A DNA stretch of 64,000 bases, taken from NCBI GenBank assembly GCA_014763895.1, contig JACXUM010000006.1, positions 1 to 64,000 on the forward strand. The letters are read 5' to 3'. Of this stretch, positions 8,267 through 16,721 are shown piece after piece. Under the pieces are notes generated by a model, which was not told the DNA's origin, made no database searches, and saw only the letters and a list, made by a program, of their open reading frames with translations. The number at the start of each line of letters is the position of its first letter. Position 1 is the stretch's first letter. The translations under genes and the position numbers were made by a program. This DNA is from Campylobacterales bacterium. Its GTDB lineage: Bacteria; Campylobacterota; Campylobacteria; Campylobacterales; Sulfurovaceae.

Positions 8267-9546
8267 TGATCGGCTTCTTCATCGGGACATCCGTAAATAA
8301 TGCAGCGTAAATGCGTTTTATAGGCTTCATCATCATAAATATCGATCCTTGCAACACCTTCTTCAAATGCAGCCTTTGCTACAGCTGATGCCACCCATAT
8401 CAATACTTCTTTGTTAAAAGGAAGAGGGATGATATGTTCTTTTCCATATACGATATTTTGATTATGATAGGCTACTTTTACATCATTAGGTACAGGCTCT
8501 TTTGCCAGATCTGCAAGTGCCCTGGCAGCAGCCATCTTCATCCCTTCGGTAATCTTTTTGGCCCTGACATCCAATGCCCCTCTAAAGATAAACGGAAAAC
8601 CCAAAACATTATTGGTTTGGTTTGGATAATCCGAACGTCCTGTAGCGATGATAGCATCGTTTCGAACTTCTTTTACCTCTTCTGGCAAAATTTCAGGGGT
8701 TGGATTAGCCAAAGCAAAAATGATCGGTTCAGGTGCCATCTTGGCTACCATCTCTTTGGTCAGTGCACCCGCAACACTAAGCCCCAAGAACATATCTGCC
8801 CCTTCTATGGCATCTTCAAGCGTTTTAGCCTCTGTGTGAATCGCAAACTCAGTTTTATAACTGTTAAGATCATTACGTTCGGTCGAAATCACACCCTTGG
8901 AATCACAAACAACGATATGCTTCACCCCCAGACGTTGATACATCTTCGCACACGAAAGTCCTGCAGCCCCGGCGCCATTGACGACGATCTTAATCTCTTC
9001 GGCTTTTTTCCCCGTCAGTTCCAGCACATTGATCAAACCGGCCGTTGTGATAATAGCCGTCCCATGCTGATCATCGTGAAAAACAGGAATATCCAGAGCC
9101 TCTTGGAGTCTGCGTTCGATCTCAAAACATTGCGGTGCAGCAATATCCTCCAAATTGATTCCTCCAAATGTCGGTGCTATGGCTTTACATACCGATACGA
9201 TCTCCTCAATACTATGCACATCGAGTTCGATATCGACTGCATCGACATTTGCAAACTTCTTAAAAAGAACCGACTTGCCCTCCATAACAGGTTTGGCCGC
9301 CAAAGGACCGATATTGCCAAGACCTAAAACCGCCGTACCATCTGAGATAACGGCTATGAGATTGGAACGGTTTGTATATTCAAACGATAAATGAGGATCA
9401 CGGTGGATCTCCAAGCAGGGATAGGCTACTCCCGGAGTATACGCAAGAGAGAGATCATACTGGGTATTACAGGGCTTGGTAACTTTTATTCCAATCTTAC
9501 CCTCTTTGTGGTATTCAAGTGCTTTTTCTTTGGAAATATCAGGCAT
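8245..9546 (-). CDS. NAD(P)-dependent malic enzyme
   Basis: A 433-residue cytosolic enzyme that converts malate to pyruvate and CO2. It is of the short bacterial type without a phosphotransacetylase domain. Visible motifs are LAYTPGVAYPCLEI, the divalent-metal/substrate block VFHDDQHGTAIITTAGL, and the dinucleotide-binding VVNGAGAAGLSCAKMY. The C-terminal ~35 residues contain an ICYGCP-like Cys cluster (CIIYGCPDEEA). The ATG has a TATAAT promoter 24 bases upstream. The coenzyme cannot be decided by eye. Confidence 0.93.
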   Translation of the reverse strand: MPDISKEKALEYHKEGKIGIKVTKPCNTQYDLSLAYTPGVAYPCLEIHRDPHLSFEYTNRSNLIAVISDGTAVLGLGNIGPLAAKPVMEGKSVLFKKFANVDAVDIELDVHSIEEIVSVCKAIAPTFGGINLEDIAAPQCFEIERRLQEALDIPVFHDDQHGTAIITTAGLINVLELTGKKAEEIKIVVNGAGAAGLSCAKMYQRLGVKHIVVCDSKGVISTERNDLNSYKTEFAIHTEAKTLEDAIEGADMFLGLSVAGALTKEMVAKMAPEPIIFALANPTPEILPEEVKEVRNDAIIATGRSDYPNQTNNVLGFPFIFRGALDVRAKKITEGMKMAAARALADLAKEPVPNDVKVAYHNQNIVYGKEHIIPLPFNKEVLIWVASAVAKAAFEEGVARIDIYDDEAYKTHLRCIIYGCPDEEADQWKTKNI

Positions 9547-9554
9547 TTAACCCC

Positions 9555-9585
9555 TTTGCGATGCTTTTAAAGATTATATCGCAAA
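9555..9585 (-). promoter_or_regulatory. Malic-enzyme promoter with overlapping inverted repeat
   Basis: In the leftward direction TATAAT occupies 9573-9578, 26 bases before the malic enzyme ATG. It lies between TTTGCGAT (9555-9562) and its exact complement ATCGCAAA (9578-9585). The inverted repeat could be an operator or an RNA hairpin in the short spacer after the molybdoenzyme operon. No T-run follows it, so it is not a clear terminator. Confidence 0.45.
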
Positions 9586-9601
9586 TAGGTTTAAGTTGGT
9601 T

Positions 9602-10072
9602 TTACTCAAAATACTCTTCAATGATCTTTGGAAAGAATTTGATCGTTCTTCTTGCTTTCGCTATCTTTGCTGAAAAGATCTCACTGCTTGCAGGAAATTG
9701 TGACATCAATTCTTCATAAATACCGATCTTCTCTTCCATATGATCTTCAAGGGCATCCAAAACCTTTTCCATTGTTTCTTTGCTGGTTGCATATTTCATT
9801 AACAGCTCAAACATACGCTTACGTGGGTGGATAGCCATAGATTCACCTGCCGCCAAAGCGATATCTTTGATATCCCATCTTGAGATATAAATACCGCTTA
9901 CATGCGGGGCGGTCAATTTAGCATAAAGCGCTTCTGTATATGATGGATAATCCTTCAGATCTGCTTCTGCATCATTTTCACAACTGCTATCCGGACAAAA
10001 AGCCGGAGTCCCGTTAAAGTTCTGTAGATTTAAATTTTCAAATTCTTTTCTTAGTTCTTCTATCTCTTTCAT
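9602..10072 (-). CDS. Unrecognised protein, last gene of the molybdoenzyme operon
   Basis: A soluble protein of 156 residues, acidic at the N-terminus, with a CPDSSCEND Cys pair near 26-31 and a helical second half. I do not recognise the family. The segment LTAPHVSGIYISRWDIKDIALAAGESMAIHPRKRMFELLM is well ordered and would be a good search query. The gene starts 3 bases after the previous stop and is the seventh gene of the operon, which suggests an accessory role in making or assembling the molybdoenzyme. That role is inferred from position only. Confidence 0.65.
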   Translation of the reverse strand: MKEIEELRKEFENLNLQNFNGTPAFCPDSSCENDAEADLKDYPSYTEALYAKLTAPHVSGIYISRWDIKDIALAAGESMAIHPRKRMFELLMKYATSKETMEKVLDALEDHMEEKIGIYEELMSQFPASSEIFSAKIAKARRTIKFFPKIIEEYFE

Positions 10073-10074
10073 TT

Positions 10075-10545
10075 TTACTCTCCTATTAATAACGGTATCT
10101 CATCAATATCTATCTCTACACCATACCATCGGTGGGCTATCAGCATCATTTTGGCAACAAAACGTATCTGCTCATCGATATATTGTGGGTCATTGAACAA
10201 TTTTTCTGCATCATCATCCAAACAGTATCCGAAGATCTTTCCCTCTTTGACTTCAATAAAATCAACCCTGCCTTCACGTTTGGCAGCAACGTTTAGATGA
10301 TCGCAGTATCCAACTGTTTTTGCTTGGAACTCCTGTTCGATCATCATCTTATCCACTTTTGATTTTGCCACATTGGATAGGGTAAAATCAAAATGCTCAT
10401 CATTGATATTCAGCGCGATTGCCGTGGCATTCAACCCATTCTGTTTCAAAATTTTATTGAAATATTTTCGGATATAACCGGTTTGTGCATTGTAGCCCAC
10501 GATAGTACAAAGAGCGGTATCAGGTTTGATCTCATGAGGCTGCAC
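10075..10545 (-). CDS. Unrecognised protein, possibly AroE substrate-domain-like
   Basis: A soluble 156-residue protein. The run CTIVGYNAQTG, then a helix YIRKYFNKILKQNGLNAT and the strand AIALNIND has the rhythm of the N-terminal substrate-binding domain of shikimate dehydrogenases (compare IFGNPVSHSKSPLMHN and GVDACYTRYLLND in the aroE product of this window). The Rossmann half is missing and the match is weak. The gene follows the polyferredoxin gene by 2 bases and precedes the last operon gene by 2 bases, so tight co-translation is likely. Function unknown. Confidence 0.6.
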   Translation of the reverse strand: MQPHEIKPDTALCTIVGYNAQTGYIRKYFNKILKQNGLNATAIALNINDEHFDFTLSNVAKSKVDKMMIEQEFQAKTVGYCDHLNVAAKREGRVDFIEVKEGKIFGYCLDDDAEKLFNDPQYIDEQIRFVAKMMLIAHRWYGVEIDIDEIPLLIGE

Positions 10546-10547
10546 GG

Positions 10548-11660
10548 TTATTCCTCCCCTCTCATTCTTTTGGCATTGGCATGCAAAAACACGGCTTCCT
10601 CTTCTTCCACTCTACAGCGCGGACATATTTGTTCTCCGCCTGTATAGGTAAAAGAGTTGCCGCATTCTATACAACGTTTGACATTGAATGTTGCCAGTGT
10701 TCTTTGTGTCGGTTCAAAAAACTCTTTGATCTCAAAACCGTTTTGGAGCTTGATCGCATCCGGTTCACACGCATCATGGCACAAATGACATTTGACACAA
10801 AGCATTGTATCAAAATGAATCAGGGAAAACTTATGATCAGAGCTTAGGGCTCCTGTCGGACAGATACGGTAACAGATCTGACAATTGGTACAAGCTTCGG
10901 TCACATATTTTTGTGAAATGAAACTTACCTCTTCCTGAGGAAGAACTTCGAAAACTTCAGGAACCTTGGCTCTTTTGAGTGTTGTAAAAAGGATCTTTCT
11001 TTTATCGGGCAAATGTTTATCTTTGATTTTAGAGATCACGCTGCTGTCTATCTCGAAATGCTGCATTTCATCTGCATTAACAGCATCTTCAAAAGCCATT
11101 TTATGTTTTATTGCACCTTTGAGGGAAGCATTTTTAAAAAAATCACGTCTGGAGGTTTCCTGCTCAAATGTATCTTCCAAAGAAAGTTGTTTTTCTTCCT
11201 CATGCTTCACAAGATTGGTCTGGAGTTGTTTGTCACAGAAACTTGAAAGTACGAAATTAGCCTCTTCAATCATTGCTTCAATATGGCCCAATAGCAAACT
11301 GCCTTCTTGATAGCTTCTTAGGTCTATACTGATTGTCTCATCGCTTGCTAAGGCAAGAGAGATAAGATGCTCGACACTCAAAACAGAAACACACGGCACA
11401 TTTACTTTGGGAGAGATCAGCCTTACTTTTGAATCTAAAAAACGAAAGAAAAACTCTGTAGTAGAAAAATCGGATAGCTTGAATGCTTGTGTCGGGCATA
11501 TCCCAACACAAGCAGCCGCTTCTACACCCGTTGATACAGGAAAGCTTGGCAGATTATCCACCATCTGAATACTTGAGGGGCATACATCGACACATTTGGT
11601 ACACTCAGAAAACTTACTCTTGGCCCTAACACACAGACCTACATCAAAATGTAATCTCAT
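10548..11660 (-). CDS. Polyferredoxin-like 4Fe-4S protein with rubredoxin-like end
   Basis: A cytosolic protein of 370 residues without signal peptide. Cys motifs in order are: SECTKCVDVCP with an upstream LCVRAK Cys and ACVGICP near the N-terminus; CTNCQICYRICP and CVKCHLCHDACEP in the second half, a standard two-cluster ferredoxin pair; and a terminal CIECGN plus CPRC pair that looks like a rubredoxin or zinc ribbon. About 170 residues with few Cys separate the two halves. The ATG at 11660 overlaps the torD stop as TAATG; a TTG at 11672 is less likely. It probably moves electrons or helps insert clusters for the molybdoenzyme, but this is inferred from context. Confidence 0.8.
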   Translation of the reverse strand: MRLHFDVGLCVRAKSKFSECTKCVDVCPSSIQMVDNLPSFPVSTGVEAAACVGICPTQAFKLSDFSTTEFFFRFLDSKVRLISPKVNVPCVSVLSVEHLISLALASDETISIDLRSYQEGSLLLGHIEAMIEEANFVLSSFCDKQLQTNLVKHEEEKQLSLEDTFEQETSRRDFFKNASLKGAIKHKMAFEDAVNADEMQHFEIDSSVISKIKDKHLPDKRKILFTTLKRAKVPEVFEVLPQEEVSFISQKYVTEACTNCQICYRICPTGALSSDHKFSLIHFDTMLCVKCHLCHDACEPDAIKLQNGFEIKEFFEPTQRTLATFNVKRCIECGNSFTYTGGEQICPRCRVEEEEAVFLHANAKRMRGEE

Positions 11661-12301
11661 TACTTCCCACAATATTCGTTCAATTTTTGCGTGATATATT
11701 CAAAATCACTTAACAAAAACTCTAAAGTCAGTTCAGCACCGTCATGATAAAGCGGTGTTCTGGATTCTTTTTTGACATTGATCAAAAATAATGGTACCCA
11801 TTCGAGTACATGCTCCTTCATAAAGGCCTTTTGGACTTCAAGCAGTTCACAAACCCCTTCTTTATCATCTGCCTGTAATGCTTTTTGCTGAGCAACACAA
11901 AGCATATACATAAATTCAAGCTCAACACCGATATGGTCTGCACTCACAACCCTTGCTGCATCCAACTCTACACGGAAATCCAGGTCATTGTAAAGTGCAA
12001 TCACCGGATTTTCTCCGCCGCTTTCGATCATCTGGTCATCACGCGTATAAAAACTCTCATAAGGAACCAAGTGCATCAAAAAAAGATTCGTATAATCAAC
12101 ATTGTAATACTGTTCAACCAACTCTTTTGTTGAAATTTCTTTGCGCTTAGCCCAATCTCTATAATTTGGGAAAAATGAAAGTATCGTATCATCTTGCTCC
12201 AGATGCTTCAAAAAAGCTTCATCAACTTCTTTGAGCATCAAACGGGATATCAATCCATACAGCGAAATACGATTTTCGATCTCTTGCTTCATTAAATCCA
12301 T
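11660..12301 (-). CDS. TorD/DmsD-family redox enzyme maturation chaperone
   Basis: A 213-residue all-helical cytosolic protein of the TorD family, which binds the twin-arginine signal of a molybdoenzyme and holds it until the cofactor is inserted. The family core is visible as VDYTNLFLMHLVPYESFY followed by a conserved acidic helix (AADHIGVELEFM-like), and the late EWVPLFL motif. It lies 128 bases downstream of the catalytic subunit gene, separated from it by a hairpin and a Fur-like palindrome. The client is almost certainly the adjacent TAT-exported oxidoreductase. Confidence 0.88.
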   Translation of the reverse strand: MDLMKQEIENRISLYGLISRLMLKEVDEAFLKHLEQDDTILSFFPNYRDWAKRKEISTKELVEQYYNVDYTNLFLMHLVPYESFYTRDDQMIESGGENPVIALYNDLDFRVELDAARVVSADHIGVELEFMYMLCVAQQKALQADDKEGVCELLEVQKAFMKEHVLEWVPLFLINVKKESRTPLYHDGAELTLEFLLSDFEYITQKLNEYCGK

Positions 12302-12356
12302 TGTAACCTCTGTCTTTATTATGATGGCATCATACCACTTTCAAGATAAATAGCCA

Positions 12357-12371
12357 AAATGATAATTATCT
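12357..12371. promoter_or_regulatory. Fur-like palindrome upstream of the torD gene
   Basis: The sequence AATGATAATTATCT contains the perfect palindrome GATAATTATC (12361-12370). About 11 of 13 bases match the core of the Fur consensus GATAATGATAATCATTATC. It lies 56 bases upstream of the chaperone gene, so it could control a second internal promoter. The match is weaker than that of the site at 17485-17503. Confidence 0.35.
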
Positions 12372-12402
12372 AAAAAATGGTAATAATTTGGAAATGGTAG
12401 TT

Positions 12403-12424
12403 CAGGATGCCGGAGGGCACCCTG
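12403..12424 (-). other. Intercistronic RNA hairpin after the catalytic subunit gene
   Basis: In the leftward transcript CAGGGUGCC and GGCAUCCUG form a 9-bp stem (one G-U pair) around a 4-base loop, 6 bases past the stop of the catalytic subunit gene. On the plus strand one pair is a mismatch, so the structure is tuned to the leftward RNA. No T-run follows, so it more likely protects the upstream mRNA from 3' decay, or partially attenuates, than terminates. Confidence 0.55.
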
Positions 12425-12429
12425 TAAAG

Positions 12430-15400
12430 TTAAGAAATGTTAACTGAATATGCTTTGTCAGACAACGGCACAGCCGGTCTTTTGACATGTTTAGGTCTTC
12501 TAATTGTATCGCTGCTGTTAAGCGGGCGAGTCAATTTATCTCTCCATGCCTGTGTGACTTTCATGTTGTTTTCATAGTTCACATAGATATCGCCGATCGT
12601 ATCATCTTTACCTGCAAGCTCAATGCTTACTTTCTGATGCCATGCATGGTTACCCGCGATCGGGTCCGGATGCGAAGGGGCCACAGCATTCTGCCATGCA
12701 CCGCTTAGACCATCCCACCAGATATTGTCAAGGTCTTTATTGAACTCTTTGAACTGCCATGAATCTCTACGTGCTTCCATTCCTTGATCTAAACCTTCTT
12801 TTGGTTTAAGTGTACCGATCTTACCATCCATTGTCATCTCATACAATGGTGCACCAAGCCCCATAACCCCAAGTTTATGTTCAAATCCAGGGATTTCAAC
12901 TGCATTTTTAAGTTTCCATCGACCGGCATGGTGTGAACAAGCAAGTACACCCGGCATTGTACCTTCAGTCGGTACGGCCATTGCGATGAAGTAACCTGAC
13001 TCCAAACCTGAAACCGTATCGGTGATCGTTACTTTTACCGCATCTCCTCTCTTGATACCGAGCCTTTTTGCATCTTCAGTATAGATCCAGATCGGGTTAT
13101 GGTTTTGTGAGATCTCCATCAAGTGCTTAGAGTTCACTGAACGGGTATGGATATTATACGGCAATCTAAAGATTGTATTGAGCGCAAAATCGTTCTCTTT
13201 TTCCATGAAGTCATGGTGTACCTGAGTAACAACATGCGTCATCTTTTCTCTATCTTCTTTCGTTGTCGGATAGATAGGAATTGCATATTCTGGCCATTTC
13301 CATTCTTTAAGGTATTGGCTGTAGAACTCAAGTTTTTTACTCGCTGTTTCAAACCCTTGTGCTTGTCTTCCTTCTACATCGACACCGATAACATGTCTCT
13401 TACCTTCTTCTTCGATATAAAGTGCGCCGAACTCATCTTTTTGTACTTCACTTTCTTCGATTTCATGACCCTCTACCAAGAAAGTAGTACCTTCTTTTTT
13501 CAATGGTCTCTCCTGAGGTCTATAAACATGATCTTCTTCCATCCATGTCCCTCTATCCCTCATCATTTCATAGTTAGGATATTTGGAATCAGGATAAGCC
13601 GCTTTGGCTGTTTTTCTAAGCAGTGGAAGCTTATCAAATGCAACCTGATACCACTCTGGAATCGATACGGCTCTGCTTGGATCTTCCTTCGATGCCCAGT
13701 ATTGTCTTACTCCAAGGCTTCCATCCGGGTCTACATAATCTACCATTAAGTTTGCCCAGAACTCAATCTCTTCCCATATCTCCCCAAGTCCTGCTTTAAT
13801 ATGTGCTTCAAGTGTCGCTCTTGCTGGGTGCTTAGGTTTCCATCCCATTTTTTCAAGCGCTACTCTAAGAGCAGGGTTTCTAAAACTCAGCCATCTTTTT
13901 GGCTCAGTAGCTTCTGAATGCTGGTCGTGTCTCTCACCAGCAAGACCTGTAGGCAATACATAATCACAATACCAGTTTGTCTCAGACCATGTCGGAGAAA
14001 GGTTAAAGCTCAGCTCAACTTTATCTTCTCTCTTAAGCGCTTCGATCCATCTAAATCCATCCGGGTTAATCCATACCGGGTTGTACATACGTGGCACATA
14101 TACTGCCAATTTATCTGGAACTTGCAAGCCTTTTGCATTCCAGTTATTTCTCCACTCATCATCAAGCAAAAGGTGCGGCAAAATATGGCTCATCTCATAT
14201 GAACTTAGTGGATATTCCGGCGGCCAAATCAACTCATTCCATACATCAACTTTTCCAGGCTTCACACCTGCAACAGTCGCTTCATCACCTTGACCATTCA
14301 CAGAGATAACGCTCCATTCATGCAAACCGACACCACCTTCATCCCCCGCCATAGCTCCACGAAGAACAAAAGGCAAGAATGCTGAACGGCCGATCATCCA
14401 TCCACCTTTGTGCCCGATCGTACCGGCTCTCCAGATATAGGTTGCGACTCTAGTACCTGCATCTATGAACATATCATACAGCTTTTCAACGATTCTTGGT
14501 TCGATACGGCACTCTTTAGCTACAAAATCAAGTGTATATGGGCTATACATCTCTGCGATCATTGCGATGAACTCTTCATAACTGTTACCCTGCGGTACAG
14601 ACTTGACATATCCTCTTTCAGCAAGGTAAGCAAGATATTCTCTATCTGCCATCAATCTGTCCCAGTTTACCCAGTTTTTCACAAATTCATGGTTCACAAG
14701 ATCCTCACCGTTGATTCCTTTTTCATTCAGGATTCTGTTTGCAAGGTAAAGATAAAGTGCTGTCTCCGTACCCGGCCAGCATGGTACCCATAAGTCTGCC
14801 ATACCCGCTGAATTTGACATACGTGGGTCCATAACGACCAATTTCGCACCTTTTTTGCGTGCTTCGGCGATACGTCCGGCTGCTTGCTGGAAATAATGCC
14901 CTGCATCTGCAGCATGTGAAGACTGCAAGAAGATCAACTTCGCATTTGCCCAATCCGGGTTGTTTCTGTCATCACCTGTCCATTGGATTGTCGCCTGTCT
15001 TGCACCGGCACTACAGATATTGGTATGAGAGTCATATCCATCCAATCCCATTGTATGAGGTACACGAGGACCAAAACCGTTCTCATTTGGACGGCCGACG
15101 TGATAGATAATCTGCTTTTTAGAGATCTCATCACCGTTTTTAAGCGTATCATGGATCTTTTGACCGATCTCTTTCATCGCTTCATCCCAAGTGGTTCTTA
15201 CCCACTTTCCTTCCCCTCTTTTTGAACCTGGAGCTCTTTTAAGTGGGAAAGGGATACGGTCTGGATCATACATCTGTGAAAGCGTCGCATAACCTTTTGC
15301 ACAGTTTCTACCGCGGCTACCTGAATGAAGCGGGTTACCCATGTATTTTTTAACTGCAAGCTGACCACCAGCTTTGTAAGTTGAAAGGTCAACCCATGCA

Positions 15401-15756
15401 GTCAATCCGCAAGATGCTTCACAGTTTGAACATGCAGTTGGTACAAGCATATACTCGGTTGCTTTGATCCCGTTAGGGTTCTCTTCGCTCTGTACACCGT
15501 TTCTACCTGTACCACCTCTTTTCCAGTCATTTCCATCAAGTTCCGTAAAACTATTCCACTCTTCAAGCGGGGGATAGAATGCAAGTGTCTGAGGTGTCGG
15601 TGTAAATTTTGTTTCAGCTACAGCTGGGGTATCTGCGATCGTTTTGAAAACACCTGTTGCAAAGGTTGCTCCCGCTACAGAAAATGCAGTACCTTTAAGA
15701 AACGTTCTTCTGCTTTCTACAAAAGAAGGTTGTTTATTATTCATTGATTTTGTCAT
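12430..15756 (-). CDS. TAT-exported molybdopterin oxidoreductase catalytic subunit (DMSO reductase family)
   Basis: A periplasmic molybdenum or tungsten enzyme of about 1108 residues, longer than PsrA/PhsA (about 760) and nearer TtrA/SreA size. The N-terminus has the twin-arginine signal ESRRTFLKG (Arg 16-17). The [4Fe-4S] motif CSNCEASCG with a later GRNCAKG Cys follows, then the Mo-site region SHTNICSAGARQ, whose Cys is a plausible metal ligand. C-terminal domain blocks include IHTRSVNSKHLMEISQNHNP and the cofactor-binding KRGDAVKV. The ATG at 15771 overlaps the anchor stop, but the ATG at 15756 has AGGAGT at correct spacing and is preferred. The substrate cannot be told from motifs: polysulfide, thiosulfate, tetrathionate, arsenate or a novel acceptor are all possible. 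Confidence 0.9.
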   Translation of the reverse strand: MTKSMNNKQPSFVESRRTFLKGTAFSVAGATFATGVFKTIADTPAVAETKFTPTPQTLAFYPPLEEWNSFTELDGNDWKRGGTGRNGVQSEENPNGIKATEYMLVPTACSNCEASCGLTAWVDLSTYKAGGQLAVKKYMGNPLHSGSRGRNCAKGYATLSQMYDPDRIPFPLKRAPGSKRGEGKWVRTTWDEAMKEIGQKIHDTLKNGDEISKKQIIYHVGRPNENGFGPRVPHTMGLDGYDSHTNICSAGARQATIQWTGDDRNNPDWANAKLIFLQSSHAADAGHYFQQAAGRIAEARKKGAKLVVMDPRMSNSAGMADLWVPCWPGTETALYLYLANRILNEKGINGEDLVNHEFVKNWVNWDRLMADREYLAYLAERGYVKSVPQGNSYEEFIAMIAEMYSPYTLDFVAKECRIEPRIVEKLYDMFIDAGTRVATYIWRAGTIGHKGGWMIGRSAFLPFVLRGAMAGDEGGVGLHEWSVISVNGQGDEATVAGVKPGKVDVWNELIWPPEYPLSSYEMSHILPHLLLDDEWRNNWNAKGLQVPDKLAVYVPRMYNPVWINPDGFRWIEALKREDKVELSFNLSPTWSETNWYCDYVLPTGLAGERHDQHSEATEPKRWLSFRNPALRVALEKMGWKPKHPARATLEAHIKAGLGEIWEEIEFWANLMVDYVDPDGSLGVRQYWASKEDPSRAVSIPEWYQVAFDKLPLLRKTAKAAYPDSKYPNYEMMRDRGTWMEEDHVYRPQERPLKKEGTTFLVEGHEIEESEVQKDEFGALYIEEEGKRHVIGVDVEGRQAQGFETASKKLEFYSQYLKEWKWPEYAIPIYPTTKEDREKMTHVVTQVHHDFMEKENDFALNTIFRLPYNIHTRSVNSKHLMEISQNHNPIWIYTEDAKRLGIKRGDAVKVTITDTVSGLESGYFIAMAVPTEGTMPGVLACSHHAGRWKLKNAVEIPGFEHKLGVMGLGAPLYEMTMDGKIGTLKPKEGLDQGMEARRDSWQFKEFNKDLDNIWWDGLSGAWQNAVAPSHPDPIAGNHAWHQKVSIELAGKDDTIGDIYVNYENNMKVTQAWRDKLTRPLNSSDTIRRPKHVKRPAVPLSDKAYSVNIS

Positions 15757-15770
15757 CTCATTACTCCTCA

Positions 15771-16721
15771 TTAACTCAACGGTAACATTTGTGGAATTTT
15801 AAGCCATACATCTTTTGCAAGGTAGAGACCTACCAATGCCAAGATCGCTGCAAATCTCAAAAGTGTTTTATTGTCGCTCTTCATTGCGCTTACAGCCAGA
15901 AAGAACGGAATGATAAATCCAAGTGCCATACCAAACCAGAATTCCACATTGAACGCTCCGCCTGCATGTACATATGCCAATGTTGCCTCTGCTTCAGATG
16001 ATTTGAATGAGAAGAAATACTCACCCATATACATCAAGAAACTTGCAAATACGGCAATCGCAAGCACCAATGAAAGGTCTTTTCTTGCCTCTTTGCTCCA
16101 CTCATTAGAAGCCAGGATCAACGCTGAAGAACCTGCCATCAATGCAGCCCACAACATCTGGATCACTTCTGTAGGTGCCTGCCAAAGTTCTCTTGCACTA
16201 GACTCCGCCATGATGATCGCAGTATAAAGTGTTACCGGAATCGCCAAGAATACAACGAATGGGAAGATCTTTTCATAAACGGCACTATTACTTCTAGCCA
16301 TTGCTGTTATCTTGCATTTTTTGCCACCAAGCCCAGGGAATGCGTCTGCTGCACCGATCACCATCAAGATCGTAATCAACAATGTAAAGAGTGATGCCAT
16401 CCATGCACCGACTGTAATTGCCGAAGTCCAGTGTGGATGAAGGAAAATATTGACCATTCTATACGGTTGATGGAGATCCGTCAATGTAAATAGAAGAAAA
16501 ATGTTCAAAAATACAAATGATACCAGTGGCATGATCCATCTAAGATTAGGCATTTCATCTTTCTTATGTCTATAAAGAAGATAAGCACCTACCAAGATCA
16601 CACCGGTACCAATACTTTTTGCCCACATGTTCAATGTAATCATCCAACCCCAGATAATGCCCGGAAGTGCAACATCCAATGTCACGACAGCCTGTGTCGC
16701 ATGTATCGTATTTTCAACCAT
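15771..16721 (-). CDS. NrfD/PsrC-type membrane anchor and quinol-interaction subunit
   Basis: A 316-residue inner-membrane protein with eight to nine hydrophobic helices, of the NrfD/PsrC class that exchanges electrons between the menaquinone pool and the FeS subunit. Typical features are a first helix starting IIWGWMITLNMWAKSIGTG, the loop LTDLHQPYRMVNIF carrying conserved polar residues, and YTAIIMAESSARELWQAP. It contains no heme-ligand pattern. Its ATG overlaps the stop of the FeS gene (TAATG) and has an AGAGGGGGG ribosome site; the order B-C-A is unusual only in that the catalytic gene comes third. Confidence 0.88.
   Translation of the reverse strand: MVENTIHATQAVVTLDVALPGIIWGWMITLNMWAKSIGTGVILVGAYLLYRHKKDEMPNLRWIMPLVSFVFLNIFLLFTLTDLHQPYRMVNIFLHPHWTSAITVGAWMASLFTLLITILMVIGAADAFPGLGGKKCKITAMARSNSAVYEKIFPFVVFLAIPVTLYTAIIMAESSARELWQAPTEVIQMLWAALMAGSSALILASNEWSKEARKDLSLVLAIAVFASFLMYMGEYFFSFKSSEAEATLAYVHAGGAFNVEFWFGMALGFIIPFFLAVSAMKSDNKTLLRFAAILALVGLYLAKDVWLKIPQMLPLS

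Noticed and set aside
8434-9327. Long rightward frame opposite the malic enzyme gene
   Set aside because: It lies entirely antisense to a well-conserved enzyme and shows no protein-like motifs; it is a shadow frame.
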